DNA of 64,000 nucleotides from Pseudomonas sp. BBP2017 (lineage in GTDB: Bacteria; Pseudomonadota; Gammaproteobacteria; Pseudomonadales; Pseudomonadaceae), in NCBI RefSeq assembly GCF_003024385.1, contig NZ_PVZN01000001.1, forward strand, positions 496,001 through 560,000. Direction: 5' to 3'. Shown piece after piece: positions 24,643-33,771 of this stretch; the first letter of the stretch is position 1; each line of letters starts with the position of its first letter. A program made the translations under genes and the position numbers. The notes beneath the pieces were generated by a model. The model did not search any database, was not told where the DNA came from, and saw only the letters and a program-made list of their open reading frames with translations.

Positions 24643-26844
24643 TCAACGTGCTTGAATGCGCCACGCTCGATGAATCCTGGTGTTACGGGCGAAGTCCGGA
24701 TCCAGAGTCTGCGCACTGATTTCCTCTACCGCATAACGCTCGGCCAGACGTTCGTCGAGCTGGAACTTGCGGAAGTTGTTGGAGAAATACAGCACACCGC
24801 CTGGTGCCAGACGCGCGACCGCCAGGTCGAGCAATTCGACATGGTCACGCTGGACATCGAACACACCTTCCATGCGCTTGGAGTTGGAGAAGGTCGGTGG
24901 ATCGATGAAGATCAAGTCGAACTCATCACGGCACGCTTGCAGCCAGGCCATGACATCACCCTGCTCCAGACGGTTCTTGTCGGAGAAGCCATTGAGCGAC
25001 AGGTTGCGCCGTGCCCAGTCCAGGTAAGTCCGTGACAGGTCGACGCTGGTGGTGCTGCGCGCACCGCCCTTGGCCGCATGTACGCTGGCGGTCGCGGTGT
25101 AGCAGAACAGGTTGAGGAAACGCTTGCCGGCGGCCTCGCGCTGGATACGCATGCGCATCGGCCGATGATCCAGGAACAGCCCGGTATCCAGGTAGTCGGT
25201 CAGATTGACCAGCAACTTGACGCCACCTTCGCTGACCTCCAGGAACTGGCCCTGGGTGCTCTGGCGTTCGTACTGACGGGTACCGCTCTGACGCTCGCGA
25301 CGCTTGACCACCACCCGGCTCTGGTCGATGCCCAGTGCCTGGGGAATTGCGGCCAGGGCATCGAACAGGCGGGCCTGGGCTTTCTCCGGATCAATCGAAC
25401 GCGGTGCTGCGTATTCCTGGACGTGTACCCAGTCCTGATACAAGTCGATGGCCAAGGCATACTCAGGCATGTCGGCATCATACAGACGATAGCAACTGAC
25501 CTGTTCGCGCTTGGCCCACTTGCCCAGCTGCTTGAGATTCTTCTGCAGGCGATTGGCGAACATTTGCCCACCTTCACTCAAGCGCGCCGGCTCGCTGGCA
25601 ACGGCTGCCGGTGAACGCTGGCCTTCGCTACCCTGAGCGTCACGCTCGGGCTGGCGACGTTCGCCGGTGACGAACTGGTCAGGCTGCACCTTGATCAGCA
25701 GCAGCTTGCACGGCAGCGCACCGTTCCAGAACGCGTACTGTTTGTGGCTGCGAATACCCATGCGCTTACCCAGGTCCGGAGCGCCAGTAAACACCGCCGC
25801 CTCCCAGTTCAGGCACGATTGACGCAAGCGCTCACCGAGATTCTGGTAGAGATACAACAGGCTGGCTTCATCACCCAGGCGCTCGCCATAGGGAGGGTTA
25901 CAGATCACCAGGCCCTTCTGGTTCTGGTCTGGACGCGGCTCGAAACTGCCGACCTCGCCCTGGTAGATTTTCACCCAGTCGCTAAGACCGGCACGTTCGA
26001 CGTTGTTACGCCCCGGCTGGATCAGCCGCGGGTCGGCTTCGTAGCCACGAATCCACAACGGCGGACGGGCAAGACCAGCCTGCGCCCGCGCCTGCGCTTC
26101 ATCATGCAGCTTGCGCCACAACGCCGGTACATGGCCAAGCCAGGCACTGAAGCCCCAGCGCTCGCGCTTGAGGTTGGGGGCGATGTCGGCGGCAATCATC
26201 GCCGCTTCCACCAGGAACGTACCCACACCACACATCGGGTCAGCCAGCGCCCCGCCGTCGGCGGCAATACGCGGCCAGCCGGCACGGATCAGCACGGCGG
26301 CGGCAAGGTTTTCCTTGAGCGGCGCAGCCCCCTGCTGCAGGCGGTAACCGCGCTGGTGCAGGCTGTGCCCCGACAGGTCCAGGGACAAAATTGCTTCACC
26401 ACGGTCCAGACGCAGGTGCACGCGCAAGTCAGGGTTGAGCTTGTCAACCGAAGGTCGCTCGCCATCGCGGGTACGCAACTTGTCGACAATGGCATCCTTG
26501 ACCTTCAGGGCGCCGAAATGGGTGTTGTCGATACCCGAGCCATGGCCGCTGAACTCCACGGCCAGCGAACCACTGGCTTGCAGATGGTCCTGCCATTCGA
26601 CCTCATGTACACCATCGTACAGGTCGTCGGCGTTCTTCATGTTGAAACGCTTGAGCACCAGCAGCACGCGGTTACCCAAGCGTGACCAGAGGCACAAGCG
26701 GTAGGCGGTTTCCATGTCGGCCGAGCCGCGAATGGCCGAGGTGTGTTCACGCACCTCTTCAAGGCCCAGGCCGCGGGCCTCTTCGGCGAGCAGGCCTTCA
26801 AGACCTTTAGGGCAGGTTAGGTAGAGTTCGAAACGGTCCGACAT
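24643..26844 (-). CDS. rlmL: Bifunctional 23S rRNA methyltransferase RlmKL
   Basis: A cytoplasmic ribosome-maturation enzyme of 733 residues. The N-terminal half (THUMP domain, then a methyltransferase with VICNPPYGER) makes m2G2445. The C-terminal half (Rossmann methyltransferase with LNLFCYTATASVHAA and FIDPPTFSNSKRM) makes m7G2069 of 23S rRNA, as in E. coli RlmKL/YcbY. ATG 26844 gives the usual N terminus MSDRFELYLTCPKGLE; the open frame continues to 26958 without a site. The neighbouring rmf, also ribosome-related, is transcribed divergently. Confidence 0.95.
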   Translation of the reverse strand: MSDRFELYLTCPKGLEGLLAEEARGLGLEEVREHTSAIRGSADMETAYRLCLWSRLGNRVLLVLKRFNMKNADDLYDGVHEVEWQDHLQASGSLAVEFSGHGSGIDNTHFGALKVKDAIVDKLRTRDGERPSVDKLNPDLRVHLRLDRGEAILSLDLSGHSLHQRGYRLQQGAAPLKENLAAAVLIRAGWPRIAADGGALADPMCGVGTFLVEAAMIAADIAPNLKRERWGFSAWLGHVPALWRKLHDEAQARAQAGLARPPLWIRGYEADPRLIQPGRNNVERAGLSDWVKIYQGEVGSFEPRPDQNQKGLVICNPPYGERLGDEASLLYLYQNLGERLRQSCLNWEAAVFTGAPDLGKRMGIRSHKQYAFWNGALPCKLLLIKVQPDQFVTGERRQPERDAQGSEGQRSPAAVASEPARLSEGGQMFANRLQKNLKQLGKWAKREQVSCYRLYDADMPEYALAIDLYQDWVHVQEYAAPRSIDPEKAQARLFDALAAIPQALGIDQSRVVVKRRERQSGTRQYERQSTQGQFLEVSEGGVKLLVNLTDYLDTGLFLDHRPMRMRIQREAAGKRFLNLFCYTATASVHAAKGGARSTTSVDLSRTYLDWARRNLSLNGFSDKNRLEQGDVMAWLQACRDEFDLIFIDPPTFSNSKRMEGVFDVQRDHVELLDLAVARLAPGGVLYFSNNFRKFQLDERLAERYAVEEISAQTLDPDFARNTRIHRAWRIQAR

Positions 26845-27385
26845 GTGGTATCCAGTGCCTTGAGCAATTAGTGGAGGGCAAGCGCATCGCCTTCCGATGT
26901 TTAATCGAACGCCTTTCCAGCGAGCGTTCGAATGGCACCGCGATGAGTGCCGGGCCACCCGGGCAATCTGACCTTTCGCCAGGGGCAGAAAAGTCTTTGA
27001 TCGACGGGCAGAATGAAAATTTCACGACTGGCAGGGGGAAAAATGACCCTTCGTCGTATTGACTGCCTTGTTACAAATTATCACCCGGCGATAGCCAAGT
27101 GACTTCAATTCTTATCAAACCCTGATCATAGCGGGCTTTGCGTCGGATCCAGGCCTGACGCATTTATTTACTTATCCTTTGACCCTAGGAAAGGTTACGT
27201 CCTTATGACAAAACGATCATTCACACTGTGTCGTGCATTGGTTAGAACTCATCTCAGGTTGTCACCGCAACGGGGCAACACTTTCGCTCGCGACGCCGGC
27301 AGCGAGCGCAAACCGGCAGAACGATTCTGCCCGGCCTCCTGGAGGCCGACGGGACATTACAGTCAACAAGTGAGGGCAACACCCT
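26845..27385. promoter_or_regulatory. rlmL-rmf divergent region and long rmf leader
   Basis: A 541-base gap. Its right part holds a candidate upstream frame (27205-27399) and two tandem perfect hairpins, GGCAGAA-CGA-TTCTGCC (27315-27331) and GGCCTC-CTG-GAGGCC (27333-27347), about 40 bases before the rmf start. The ribosome-binding site GAGGG is followed by CAACACCCT, and GGG/CCC pairing could mask it. This suggests a structured, regulated rmf leader. No confident promoter boxes can be named. Confidence 0.45.
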
Positions 27386-27399
27386 ATGAGAAGACTTAA
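27205..27399 (+). CDS. Candidate upstream open reading frame overlapping rmf, 64 codons
   Basis: ATG 27205 is preceded by AGGAAAGG at ten bases and the frame (starts MTKRSFTLCRALVRTHLRL) ends at 27399, 14 bases inside rmf in another frame. The sequence is basic and resembles no family I know. The strong ribosome-binding site and the overlap could couple its translation to rmf, but it may be non-coding leader that happens to be open. Confidence 0.3.
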   Translation: MTKRSFTLCRALVRTHLRLSPQRGNTFARDAGSERKPAERFCPASWRPTGHYSQQVRATPYEKT

Positions 27400-27601
27400 G
27401 CGTGATCCGTTGGAACGAGCATTTTCACGTGGCTACCAATATGGGGTCACCGGCAAATCCCGCGAGCTTTGCCCTTTTACTCTACCGTCTGTACGCCAGG
27501 CATGGATCAATGGCTGGCGCGAAGGACGCGGCGACAACTGGGACGGTATGACCGGCACTGCGGGTATTCATAGACTCAACGAACTTCACGCCGTTGGCTG
27601 A
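27386..27601 (+). CDS. rmf: Ribosome modulation factor Rmf
   Basis: A 71-residue basic protein of the Rmf family (RRLKRDPLERAFSRGYQYGV, then RQAWINGWREGRGDNWDG), which binds the 30S subunit in stationary phase and helps form inactive 100S ribosome dimers. Length and conserved residues match E. coli and Pseudomonas Rmf, with a few extra C-terminal residues. The gene has a long leader with tandem hairpins and an overlapping upstream frame, and ends before a strong terminator at 27661-27685. It is monocistronic. Expression probably rises on entry into stationary phase as in relatives. Confidence 0.95.
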   Translation: MRRLKRDPLERAFSRGYQYGVTGKSRELCPFTLPSVRQAWINGWREGRGDNWDGMTGTAGIHRLNELHAVG

Positions 27602-27660
27602 ACGAGGATCTGAATTCATTCACCATGCACGCCCCATCCGGGCGGCGGGCTAAGGCCCAG

Positions 27661-27685
27661 GGGCCCCTTTAAGGGGCCCTTTTTT
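27661..27685. terminator. Terminator between rmf and pyrD
   Basis: The palindrome GGGCCCCTTTAAGGGGCCC (27661-27679) is followed by a T6 run: a strong intrinsic terminator for rmf that may also serve convergent pyrD. Confidence 0.9.
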
Positions 27686-27696
27686 ATGCCTGCAGT

Positions 27697-28719
27697 TCAG
27701 CGCGGCATGGCAGCGATAGCGTCCACGGCTTCGCGGATCAGCGCAGGCCCCTTGTAGATGAACCCCGAATAGATCTGCACCAGGCTGGCACCGGCAGCGA
27801 TCTTCTGTGCCGCATGCTTGCCCTCAGTGATGCCACCGGCGGCAATGATCGGCAACTTTGCGCCCAGTTCACCTGCCAGCACCTTGACGATATGCGTGCT
27901 CTTTTCCAGTACCGGCGCGCCCGACAGGCCACCGGCCTCGTCGCCATGGGGCAAGCCTTCGACACCCTCGCGGCCCAGCGTGGTGTTGGTGGCAATCACC
28001 GCATCCATGCCTGACTCGACCAGCGCCGCTGCCACCAACGCGGTTTCTTCATCGCTCATGTCCGGGGCAATCTTGATCGCCAACGGTACGTGCTTGCCAT
28101 ACTGCGCAGCCAGTTGCCCGCGGCGCTCGGCCAGGGCATCGAGCAATTGCTTGAGCGAGTCGCCGAACTGCAGGCTACGCAGGCCTGGGGTGTTGGGCGA
28201 ACTGACGTTGACGGTAATGTAGCTGGCGTGGTTGTAGACCTTGTCCAGACAGATCAGGTAGTCGTCTACCGCGCGTTCGACCGGGGTATCGAAATTCTTG
28301 CCGATGTTGATGCCCAGCACGCCGCGATACTTCGCCGCCTGCACGCGGTTCAGCAAGTTATCGACACCCAGGTTGTTGAAGCCCATACGGTTGATGATCG
28401 CCTCGGCTTGTGGCAAGCGGAACAGGCGCGGCTTGGGGTTACCTGGCTGCGGACGGGGTGTGACCGTGCCGATCTCGACAAAACCGAAGCCCAGCTGGGC
28501 AAAACCGTCGATGGCGGCACCGTTCTTGTCCAAACCTGCCGCCAGCCCCACCGGGTTGGCGAACTCCAGGCCCATGACCGTCACCGGCAAAGCGGCCGGG
28601 GCCTTGGTCAGCAACCCGTTCAGGCCCAGGCGGCCACCGGCGCCGATCAGGTCCAGGGACAGGTCATGGGAGGTCTCCGGGGAGAGCTTGAACAGCAGCT
28701 GGCGGGCCAGGGTATACAT
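27697..28719 (-). CDS. pyrD: Class 2 dihydroorotate dehydrogenase (quinone)
   Basis: An inner-membrane-associated FMN enzyme of 340 residues that oxidises dihydroorotate to orotate with quinone, the fourth step of pyrimidine synthesis. The N-terminal amphipathic helix [15 protein letters not shown] is the class 2 membrane anchor. The FMN and substrate motifs [30 protein letters not shown] (catalytic Ser) and IAAGGI are present. ATG 28719 is the correct start by family length; the frame extends to 28956 only by chance. It is divergent from nasS (152 bases between starts) and ends next to the rmf terminator. Confidence 0.95.
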   Translation of the reverse strand: MYTLARQLLFKLSPETSHDLSLDLIGAGGRLGLNGLLTKAPAALPVTVMGLEFANPVGLAAGLDKNGAAIDGFAQLGFGFVEIGTVTPRPQPGNPKPRLFRLPQAEAIINRMGFNNLGVDNLLNRVQAAKYRGVLGINIGKNFDTPVERAVDDYLICLDKVYNHASYITVNVSSPNTPGLRSLQFGDSLKQLLDALAERRGQLAAQYGKHVPLAIKIAPDMSDEETALVAAALVESGMDAVIATNTTLGREGVEGLPHGDEAGGLSGAPVLEKSTHIVKVLAGELGAKLPIIAAGGITEGKHAAQKIAAGASLVQIYSGFIYKGPALIREAVDAIAAMPR

Positions 28720-28870
28720 GGGCGGGCTTAGCTCGACGTGAGTGAGGGGGCGATTATATAGATGGCATCGTCCGGGGGACAGCGCCGCCTTGGCATATGC
28801 GTTGCTTTGTTGACTCTTGACACCGGCCACGCAAGCGGCACGGCCTGACCTTCGATACAGGCGCGATACT

Positions 28871-30085
28871 GTGAACAACGATACCCCCACCACTCCACTG
28901 GCCTGGGTCAACGGCAGCGATGCGCCGGAAAAGCACAGTCTGAACATCGGCTTCATGGCCCTGAGCGACTGCGCCTCAGTAGTGGTTGCCGCGACCCAGG
29001 GCTTTGCCCAACCCTATGGCCTGAGCCTGAACCTCAAGCGCCAGAGCTCCTGGGCTGGCTTGCGCGACAAACTGGTCAGCGGCGAGCTGGATGCCGCCCA
29101 TAGTCTGTATGGGCTGATTTATGCCGTGCACCTGGGCATTGGCGGCACCGGAGCCACAGACATGGCGGTGCTGATGGGGCTCAACCAGAATGGCCAAGGC
29201 ATCAATCTGTCGGCGCCGCTGCAGCGTCAGAGCGTGACCCGTCCCGAGGCACTGGAGCGTTTCGTGCACCAAAGCAGGACAAAACTCACCTTTGCCCAGA
29301 CCTTTCCGACCGGTACTCACGCCATGTGGCTGTATTACTGGCTGGCCAGCCAGGGCATCCACCCACTGCATGACGTCAACAGCGTTGTGGTACCGCCGGC
29401 GCAGATGCTTGCTCATCTGCAAGCCGGGCGCATTGACGGCTTCTGTGTCGGCGAACCCTGGTCGGCCGACGCCGTCGAGCAGGGCCAGGGGATCACCTTG
29501 GCTACCAGTCAATCGATCTGGCCTGATCACCCTGAGAAAGTCCTCGGCTGTACCCGCGCTTTTGTTGAGCAGTACCCCAATACCGCCAGAGCGCTGGTCA
29601 AAGCGATTCTGGCCGCCAGCCGCTTCATCGAGCAAAGCCCGGAAAACCGTCGTAGCACAGCCCAGCTGCTGAGCGGCCAGGCCTACCTGGACACGCCCTT
29701 GAACAGTATCGAACCGCGCTTGCTCGGCGACTACCACGACGGCCTTGGCAATCACTGGCACGACCCACATGCCTTGCGCCTGCATGACAACGGCCGGGCC
29801 AACCTGCCCTACCTGTCCGACGGCATGTGGTTCATGACCCAATTCCGCCGCTGGGGCCTGCTGCGCGAAGATCCCGACTACCTGGGCGTGGCGCGCCAGG
29901 TGCAACAACTGGCGCTGTACCGCGACGCCGCCAGCGCCATCGGCGTGCCTTGCAGTGAGCAGAACATGCGCCGAAGCCAGTTGATCGATGGCAGCTATTG
30001 GGATGGCAGCGACCCCGCCAGCTACGCCCGCAGCTTTGCCCTGCACGCGCTGGCGCAAACGCCCGCCGCCCTCGCCCGCCGCTGA
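28871..30085 (+). CDS. nasS: Nitrate/nitrite sensor NasS (NrtA/CmpA-like, cytoplasmic)
   Basis: A substrate-binding-protein fold of the NrtA/CmpA type, 404 residues, without signal peptide, therefore cytoplasmic. It starts near [17 protein letters not shown] and shows [19 protein letters not shown]. In the NasS-NasT system NasS holds the antiterminator NasT until nitrate or nitrite binds. GTG 28871 is the probable start; the frame continues upstream to 28817. nasT follows 12 bases later and the regulated nasA after that, the classical arrangement. The loss of a signal peptide separates it from transporter-bound relatives. Confidence 0.9.
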   Translation: MNNDTPTTPLAWVNGSDAPEKHSLNIGFMALSDCASVVVAATQGFAQPYGLSLNLKRQSSWAGLRDKLVSGELDAAHSLYGLIYAVHLGIGGTGATDMAVLMGLNQNGQGINLSAPLQRQSVTRPEALERFVHQSRTKLTFAQTFPTGTHAMWLYYWLASQGIHPLHDVNSVVVPPAQMLAHLQAGRIDGFCVGEPWSADAVEQGQGITLATSQSIWPDHPEKVLGCTRAFVEQYPNTARALVKAILAASRFIEQSPENRRSTAQLLSGQAYLDTPLNSIEPRLLGDYHDGLGNHWHDPHALRLHDNGRANLPYLSDGMWFMTQFRRWGLLREDPDYLGVARQVQQLALYRDAASAIGVPCSEQNMRRSQLIDGSYWDGSDPASYARSFALHALAQTPAALARR

Positions 30086-30097
30086 TCAGGGGAGGCC

Positions 30098-30676
30098 ATG
30101 ATGCTGCGAATCCTGTTGATCGACGACACCGAAAAGAAAGTCGGGCGCCTGAAAGCCGCACTGGTTGAAGCCGGCTTTGAAGTTATCGAAGAGTCAGGGC
30201 TGACCATCGACCTGCCGGCACGCGTCGAAACGGTGCGACCAGATGTGGTGCTGATCGATACTGAGTCACCGGGCCGGGATGTGATGGAGCAAGTGATCCT
30301 GGTCAGTCGCGACCGGCCACGGCCAATTGTCATGTTTACCGACGAGCACGACCCGAGCGTGATGCGCCAGGCGATCCAGGCCGGGGTCAGCGCTTACATC
30401 GTCGAAGGCATCCATGCGGCGCGGCTGCAGCCGATCCTCGACGTGGCCATGGCCCGCTTCGAGAGCGACCAGGCGCTCAAGGCCCAGCTGCAAGCCCGCG
30501 ACCAGCAACTGGCCGAGCGCAAACGTATCGAGCTGGCCAAGGGGCTGCTGATGAAAATGAAGGACTGCAATGAAGAACAGGCTTACACCCTGATGCGTCG
30601 CCAGGCCATGAGCAAGCAGCAGAAGTTGATCCAGGTGGCCGAACAGATCATCGCCATGAGCGACTTGCTCGGCTGA
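30098..30676 (+). CDS. nasT: Antitermination response regulator NasT (REC-ANTAR)
   Basis: An RNA-binding regulator of 192 residues. Residues 1-120 form a receiver domain with LLIDDTE and the Asp in VVLIDTESPG. Residues ~130-188 form the ANTAR domain (RIELAKGLLMKMKDCNEEQA, then LMRRQAMSKQQKLIQVAEQI). Released from NasS by nitrate or nitrite, it binds paired hexaloop hairpins in leader RNAs and prevents termination. The start is ATG 30098 or 30101 (ATGATG) after AGGGGAGG. It lies directly upstream of the nasA leader, which carries a fitting hairpin at 30742-30755. Confidence 0.93.
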   Translation: MMLRILLIDDTEKKVGRLKAALVEAGFEVIEESGLTIDLPARVETVRPDVVLIDTESPGRDVMEQVILVSRDRPRPIVMFTDEHDPSVMRQAIQAGVSAYIVEGIHAARLQPILDVAMARFESDQALKAQLQARDQQLAERKRIELAKGLLMKMKDCNEEQAYTLMRRQAMSKQQKLIQVAEQIIAMSDLLG

Positions 30677-30684
30677 CGCTACCC

Positions 30685-30700
30685 TGGCCTGGCTTTTGCA
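30685..30700 (+). promoter_or_regulatory. Sigma-54-type promoter ahead of nasA
   Basis: TGGCCTGGCTTTTGCA has the exact GG-N10-GC spacing and matches TGGC...TTGCA of the -24/-12 consensus. It places the transcript start near 30711, upstream of the ANTAR-type leader, fitting NtrC/nitrogen control of nitrate uptake. Binding is inferred. Confidence 0.6.
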
Positions 30701-30741
30701 AATGCTATTCGCACAGGTAGCCAACGGCGGTTGCCCCTTCA

Positions 30742-30796
30742 CGACAAAGACGTCGCATCCCCCTCGCAGCAGCGGGCCGGGAGGCGGCGTCTTTTG
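30742..30796 (+). promoter_or_regulatory. NasT-responsive leader: ANTAR hexaloop hairpin overlapping a terminator stem
   Basis: CGAC-AAAGAC-GTCG (30742-30755) is a hairpin with the hexaloop A1..G4 pattern recognised by ANTAR proteins. The same bases CAAAGACGTCGC (30745-30756) can instead pair with GCGGCGTCTTTTG (30784-30796), a long stem followed by GCGTTTCT. The two folds exclude each other, as expected of a NasT antitermination leader. A possible first hairpin, CAAC-GGCG-GTTG, lies upstream around 30722-30733, but its loop does not fit the consensus. Confidence 0.55.
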
Positions 30797-30850
30797 CGTT
30801 TCTGCCCCTTGAGGGCGCGACCTGCAGTGCAACGTTCAACGAGGTGTTCG

Positions 30851-32062
30851 ATGAATACGAGTTTCTGGAAGTCCGGGCATGTTCCCACGCTGTTCGCCGC
30901 CTTTTTGTATTTCGACCTGAGCTTTATGGTCTGGTACCTGCTCGGCCCCCTGGCGGTGCAAATTGCCACCGACCTGCAACTGACCACCCAGCAGCGCGGC
31001 CTGATGGTGGCCACACCGATTCTGGCCGGCGCCATCCTGCGCTTCGTGATGGGCATCCTGGTAGACCGCCTGTCACCGAAAACCGCCGGCCTGATTGGCC
31101 AGGTGATCGTCATCATCGCCTTGTTCTGCGCCTGGAACCTGGGCATACACAGCTATGAGCAGGCGTTGCTGCTGGGGGTGTTCCTCGGCGTCGCCGGCGC
31201 CTCCTTTGCCGTCTCTCTGCCACTGGCCTCGCAGTGGTACCCGGCCCAGCACCAGGGCAAGGCCATGGGCATTGCCGGCGCGGGTAACTCCGGCACCGTG
31301 TTCGCCGCACTGCTGGCGCCGGTCCTGGCCGCCAGTTTTGGCTGGAACACTGTTTTCGGCTTTGCCGTGGTACCGCTAGTGCTGACCCTGGTGCTGTTCG
31401 CCCTGCTCGCGCGCAACGCCCCACAAAGGCCCAAGCCCAAGGCCATGGCCGACTACCTCAAAGCCCTGGGTGATCGCGACAGCTGGTGGTTCATGTTCTT
31501 CTACAGCGTCACCTTTGGTGGCTTCATCGGCCTGGCCAGCGCCCTGCCCGGCTACTTCAACGACCAGTACGGCCTGAGCCCGGTCACTGCCGGCTACTAC
31601 ACCGCCGCCTGCGTCTTTGCCGGCAGCCTGATGCGCCCTCTGGGTGGCGCCCTGGCGGATCGCTTTGGGGGGATCCGTACCCTGCTGGCGATGTACACCG
31701 TAGCCGCCCTCTGCATTGCCGCAGTCGGTTTCAATCTGCCCAGTTCGGTGGCGGCACTGGCTTTGTTCGTCAGCGCCATGCTCGGCCTTGGCGCAGGCAA
31801 CGGCGCAGTGTTCCAGCTGGTACCGCAGCGCTTTCGCCAGGAAATCGGGGTGATGACAGGCCTGATCGGCATGGCCGGTGGTATCGGCGGTTTCCTCCTG
31901 GCCGCCGGCCTTGGCGCGATCAAACAGCACAGCGGTGACTATCAACTGGGGCTCTGGCTGTTCGCCAGCCTCGGCGTGCTGGCCTGGTTCGGCCTGCACG
32001 GCGTCAAACAACGCTGGCGCACCACCTGGGGCTCGGCTGCCGTCACTGCAGCGCGGGTCTGA
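30851..32062 (+). CDS. nasA: MFS nitrate/nitrite transporter NasA (NarK family)
   Basis: An inner-membrane transporter of 403 residues with about 12 transmembrane helices, in the nitrate/nitrite porter family. Typical segments are LSFMVWYLLGPLAVQ at the start, the GAGNSGTVFAALLAP nitrate-signature loop, and GGFIGLASALPGYF. It imports nitrate for assimilation. ATG 30851 follows GAGGTGTTCG; the frame upstream is the leader, not protein. It is preceded by a sigma-54-like promoter and an ANTAR leader, and followed ten bases later by the phosphatase-kinase gene. The reductase genes nirBD expected downstream in P. aeruginosa are not here. Confidence 0.92.
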   Translation: MNTSFWKSGHVPTLFAAFLYFDLSFMVWYLLGPLAVQIATDLQLTTQQRGLMVATPILAGAILRFVMGILVDRLSPKTAGLIGQVIVIIALFCAWNLGIHSYEQALLLGVFLGVAGASFAVSLPLASQWYPAQHQGKAMGIAGAGNSGTVFAALLAPVLAASFGWNTVFGFAVVPLVLTLVLFALLARNAPQRPKPKAMADYLKALGDRDSWWFMFFYSVTFGGFIGLASALPGYFNDQYGLSPVTAGYYTAACVFAGSLMRPLGGALADRFGGIRTLLAMYTVAALCIAAVGFNLPSSVAALALFVSAMLGLGAGNGAVFQLVPQRFRQEIGVMTGLIGMAGGIGGFLLAAGLGAIKQHSGDYQLGLWLFASLGVLAWFGLHGVKQRWRTTWGSAAVTAARV

Positions 32063-32071
32063 GGCAGCGCC

Positions 32072-33742
32072 ATGAGCCTGCAACTGAGCTTCGCCCACGC
32101 CAGCGCCACCGGGCCTAGAGAAGAGAACCAGGATGCCTTGCGCCTGGTCACGCCCAACCCGGAACTGGCCGCCAGCAAAGGCTATCTGTTCGCCCTCGCC
32201 GACGGCGTCAGCCAGTGCGCCGACGGCGGCCTGGCCGCGCGGACAAGCCTGCAGGCGCTAGCTCTGGACTATTACGCCACACCGCCAACCTGGGGCGTGG
32301 CCCAGGCCCTCGACCGCCTGTTGCTGGCACAGAATCGCTGGCTGCGCGCCAATGGCGGTGGCCAGCCCCTACTGACCACCCTCAGCGCCCTGGTGTTGCG
32401 CGGCCGGCGCTTCACCCTGGCACATGTCGGCGACTGCCGTATCTATCGCTGGGCCGCCGGTCAACTGCAGCGCATCAGCGAGGATCACGTCTGGGATCAG
32501 CCCGGCATGCAGCATGTGCTAAAGCGCGCCCTGGGCCTGGATCAGCACCTGCAGGTCGACTACCTCGAAGGCGACCTGCACGCGGGTGAATGCTTCGTCC
32601 TGCTCAGCGATGGCGTCTGGGCCAGCCTCAGCGAATCACAGATCAGGGCGGTATTGCGTGAACAGATTGATTTGCAGGATGCAGCGCAAACGCTGGTCAG
32701 CTCGGCCCATCACAGCGGCAGCCAGGACAACGCCAGCGCATTGCTGGTGCGGATCGATCAGTTGGGCGCGAGCAACCTTGGCGATTCCCTGGCGCAATTG
32801 CAGCAATGGCCGCTGCCTGCCCCCCTGCGTAGCGGTCAATCGATCGATGGCTGGACGATCGAGCAGCCCCTCAGCCAGAGCCGGCAGTCCCTGCTATATC
32901 GGGTTCACGACAACCAGCAACACGCCTGGTTGCTGAAAACCCTGCCCGAGCAGCGCAAGGATGAACCTGGCGCACTGCAAAGCCTGCTGCTCGAAGAATG
33001 GTTCCTGCGCCGGGTTGCCGGGCGCTTCTTCCCCGAAGTGCACCCAGCCAGCCAACGCCAGCACCTGTATTACCTGATGCGTGAATACCCGGGTCAGACC
33101 CTTGAGCAATTGTTCGCCCGTACCGGCCCTTTGCCGCTGGTGGATTGGCAAGCGCTTGCCCAGCAACTGCTGCAGGCCGTGGGTATGCTGCACCGGCGCA
33201 ACATCCTCCATCGCGATATCAAACCGCAGAACCTGCACCTGGGTGACGATGGCCAGCTGCGCCTGCTGGACTTCGGCCTGGCCTTCTGCCCAGGACTCTC
33301 TGAAGACCGCGCCCATGAACTCCCCGGCACCCCGTCGTTCATTGCCCCGGAAGCGTTCGGCGGCGAGCCACCCAGCGCCCGGCAGGACTTGTATAGCGTC
33401 GGCGTAACGCTGTTCTATCTGCTGACCGGTCACTACCCCTATGGCGAAATCGAAGCGTTCCAGCGCCCACGTTTTATCCAGCCCACCAGCGCTGCGCGCT
33501 ACCGTCCAGACCTGCCCGAGTGGCTGGAACATAACCTGACCCAGGCGTTGCTCGCCGACCCGCAACAACGTTTTGAAACCGCCGAGCAATGGCTGTTGCT
33601 GCTCGAACAAGGCGAACGCCAGCACCTGAGCGTACGCCCGCGGCCTCTGCTCGAACGCGAGCCACTGAAGGTCTGGCGCAGCCTGGCGCTGCTGTCTTTG
33701 TTACTCAACCTGATCCTGCTGTTCTGCCTGCTAAAAGGCTGA
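32072..33742 (+). CDS. PP2C phosphatase-Ser/Thr kinase fusion with C-terminal membrane anchor, 556 aa
   Basis: A bifunctional signalling protein. Residues ~5-240 form a PP2C-type phosphatase (REENQDALRL, LADGVSQCADGG, HVGDCRIYRW, SDGVW, GSQDNASALLV). Residues ~265-515 form an eukaryotic-type Ser/Thr kinase with Lys in AWLLKTLPE, catalytic LHRDIKPQNL, metal-binding LLDFGLA and GTPSFIAPE. A final hydrophobic helix (SLALLSLLLNLILLFCLL) anchors it to the inner membrane. An equivalent gene sits next to nasA in other pseudomonads (PA1782-type), so it probably acts on nitrate assimilation, though the substrate is unknown. It is ten bases after nasA and 29 bases before cobA, in one operon. All catalytic residues look intact. 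Confidence 0.9.
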   Translation: MSLQLSFAHASATGPREENQDALRLVTPNPELAASKGYLFALADGVSQCADGGLAARTSLQALALDYYATPPTWGVAQALDRLLLAQNRWLRANGGGQPLLTTLSALVLRGRRFTLAHVGDCRIYRWAAGQLQRISEDHVWDQPGMQHVLKRALGLDQHLQVDYLEGDLHAGECFVLLSDGVWASLSESQIRAVLREQIDLQDAAQTLVSSAHHSGSQDNASALLVRIDQLGASNLGDSLAQLQQWPLPAPLRSGQSIDGWTIEQPLSQSRQSLLYRVHDNQQHAWLLKTLPEQRKDEPGALQSLLLEEWFLRRVAGRFFPEVHPASQRQHLYYLMREYPGQTLEQLFARTGPLPLVDWQALAQQLLQAVGMLHRRNILHRDIKPQNLHLGDDGQLRLLDFGLAFCPGLSEDRAHELPGTPSFIAPEAFGGEPPSARQDLYSVGVTLFYLLTGHYPYGEIEAFQRPRFIQPTSAARYRPDLPEWLEHNLTQALLADPQQRFETAEQWLLLLEQGERQHLSVRPRPLLEREPLKVWRSLALLSLLLNLILLFCLLKG

Positions 33743-33771
33743 CGGCGTCCTTTGCCGATGAGGAATACCCG

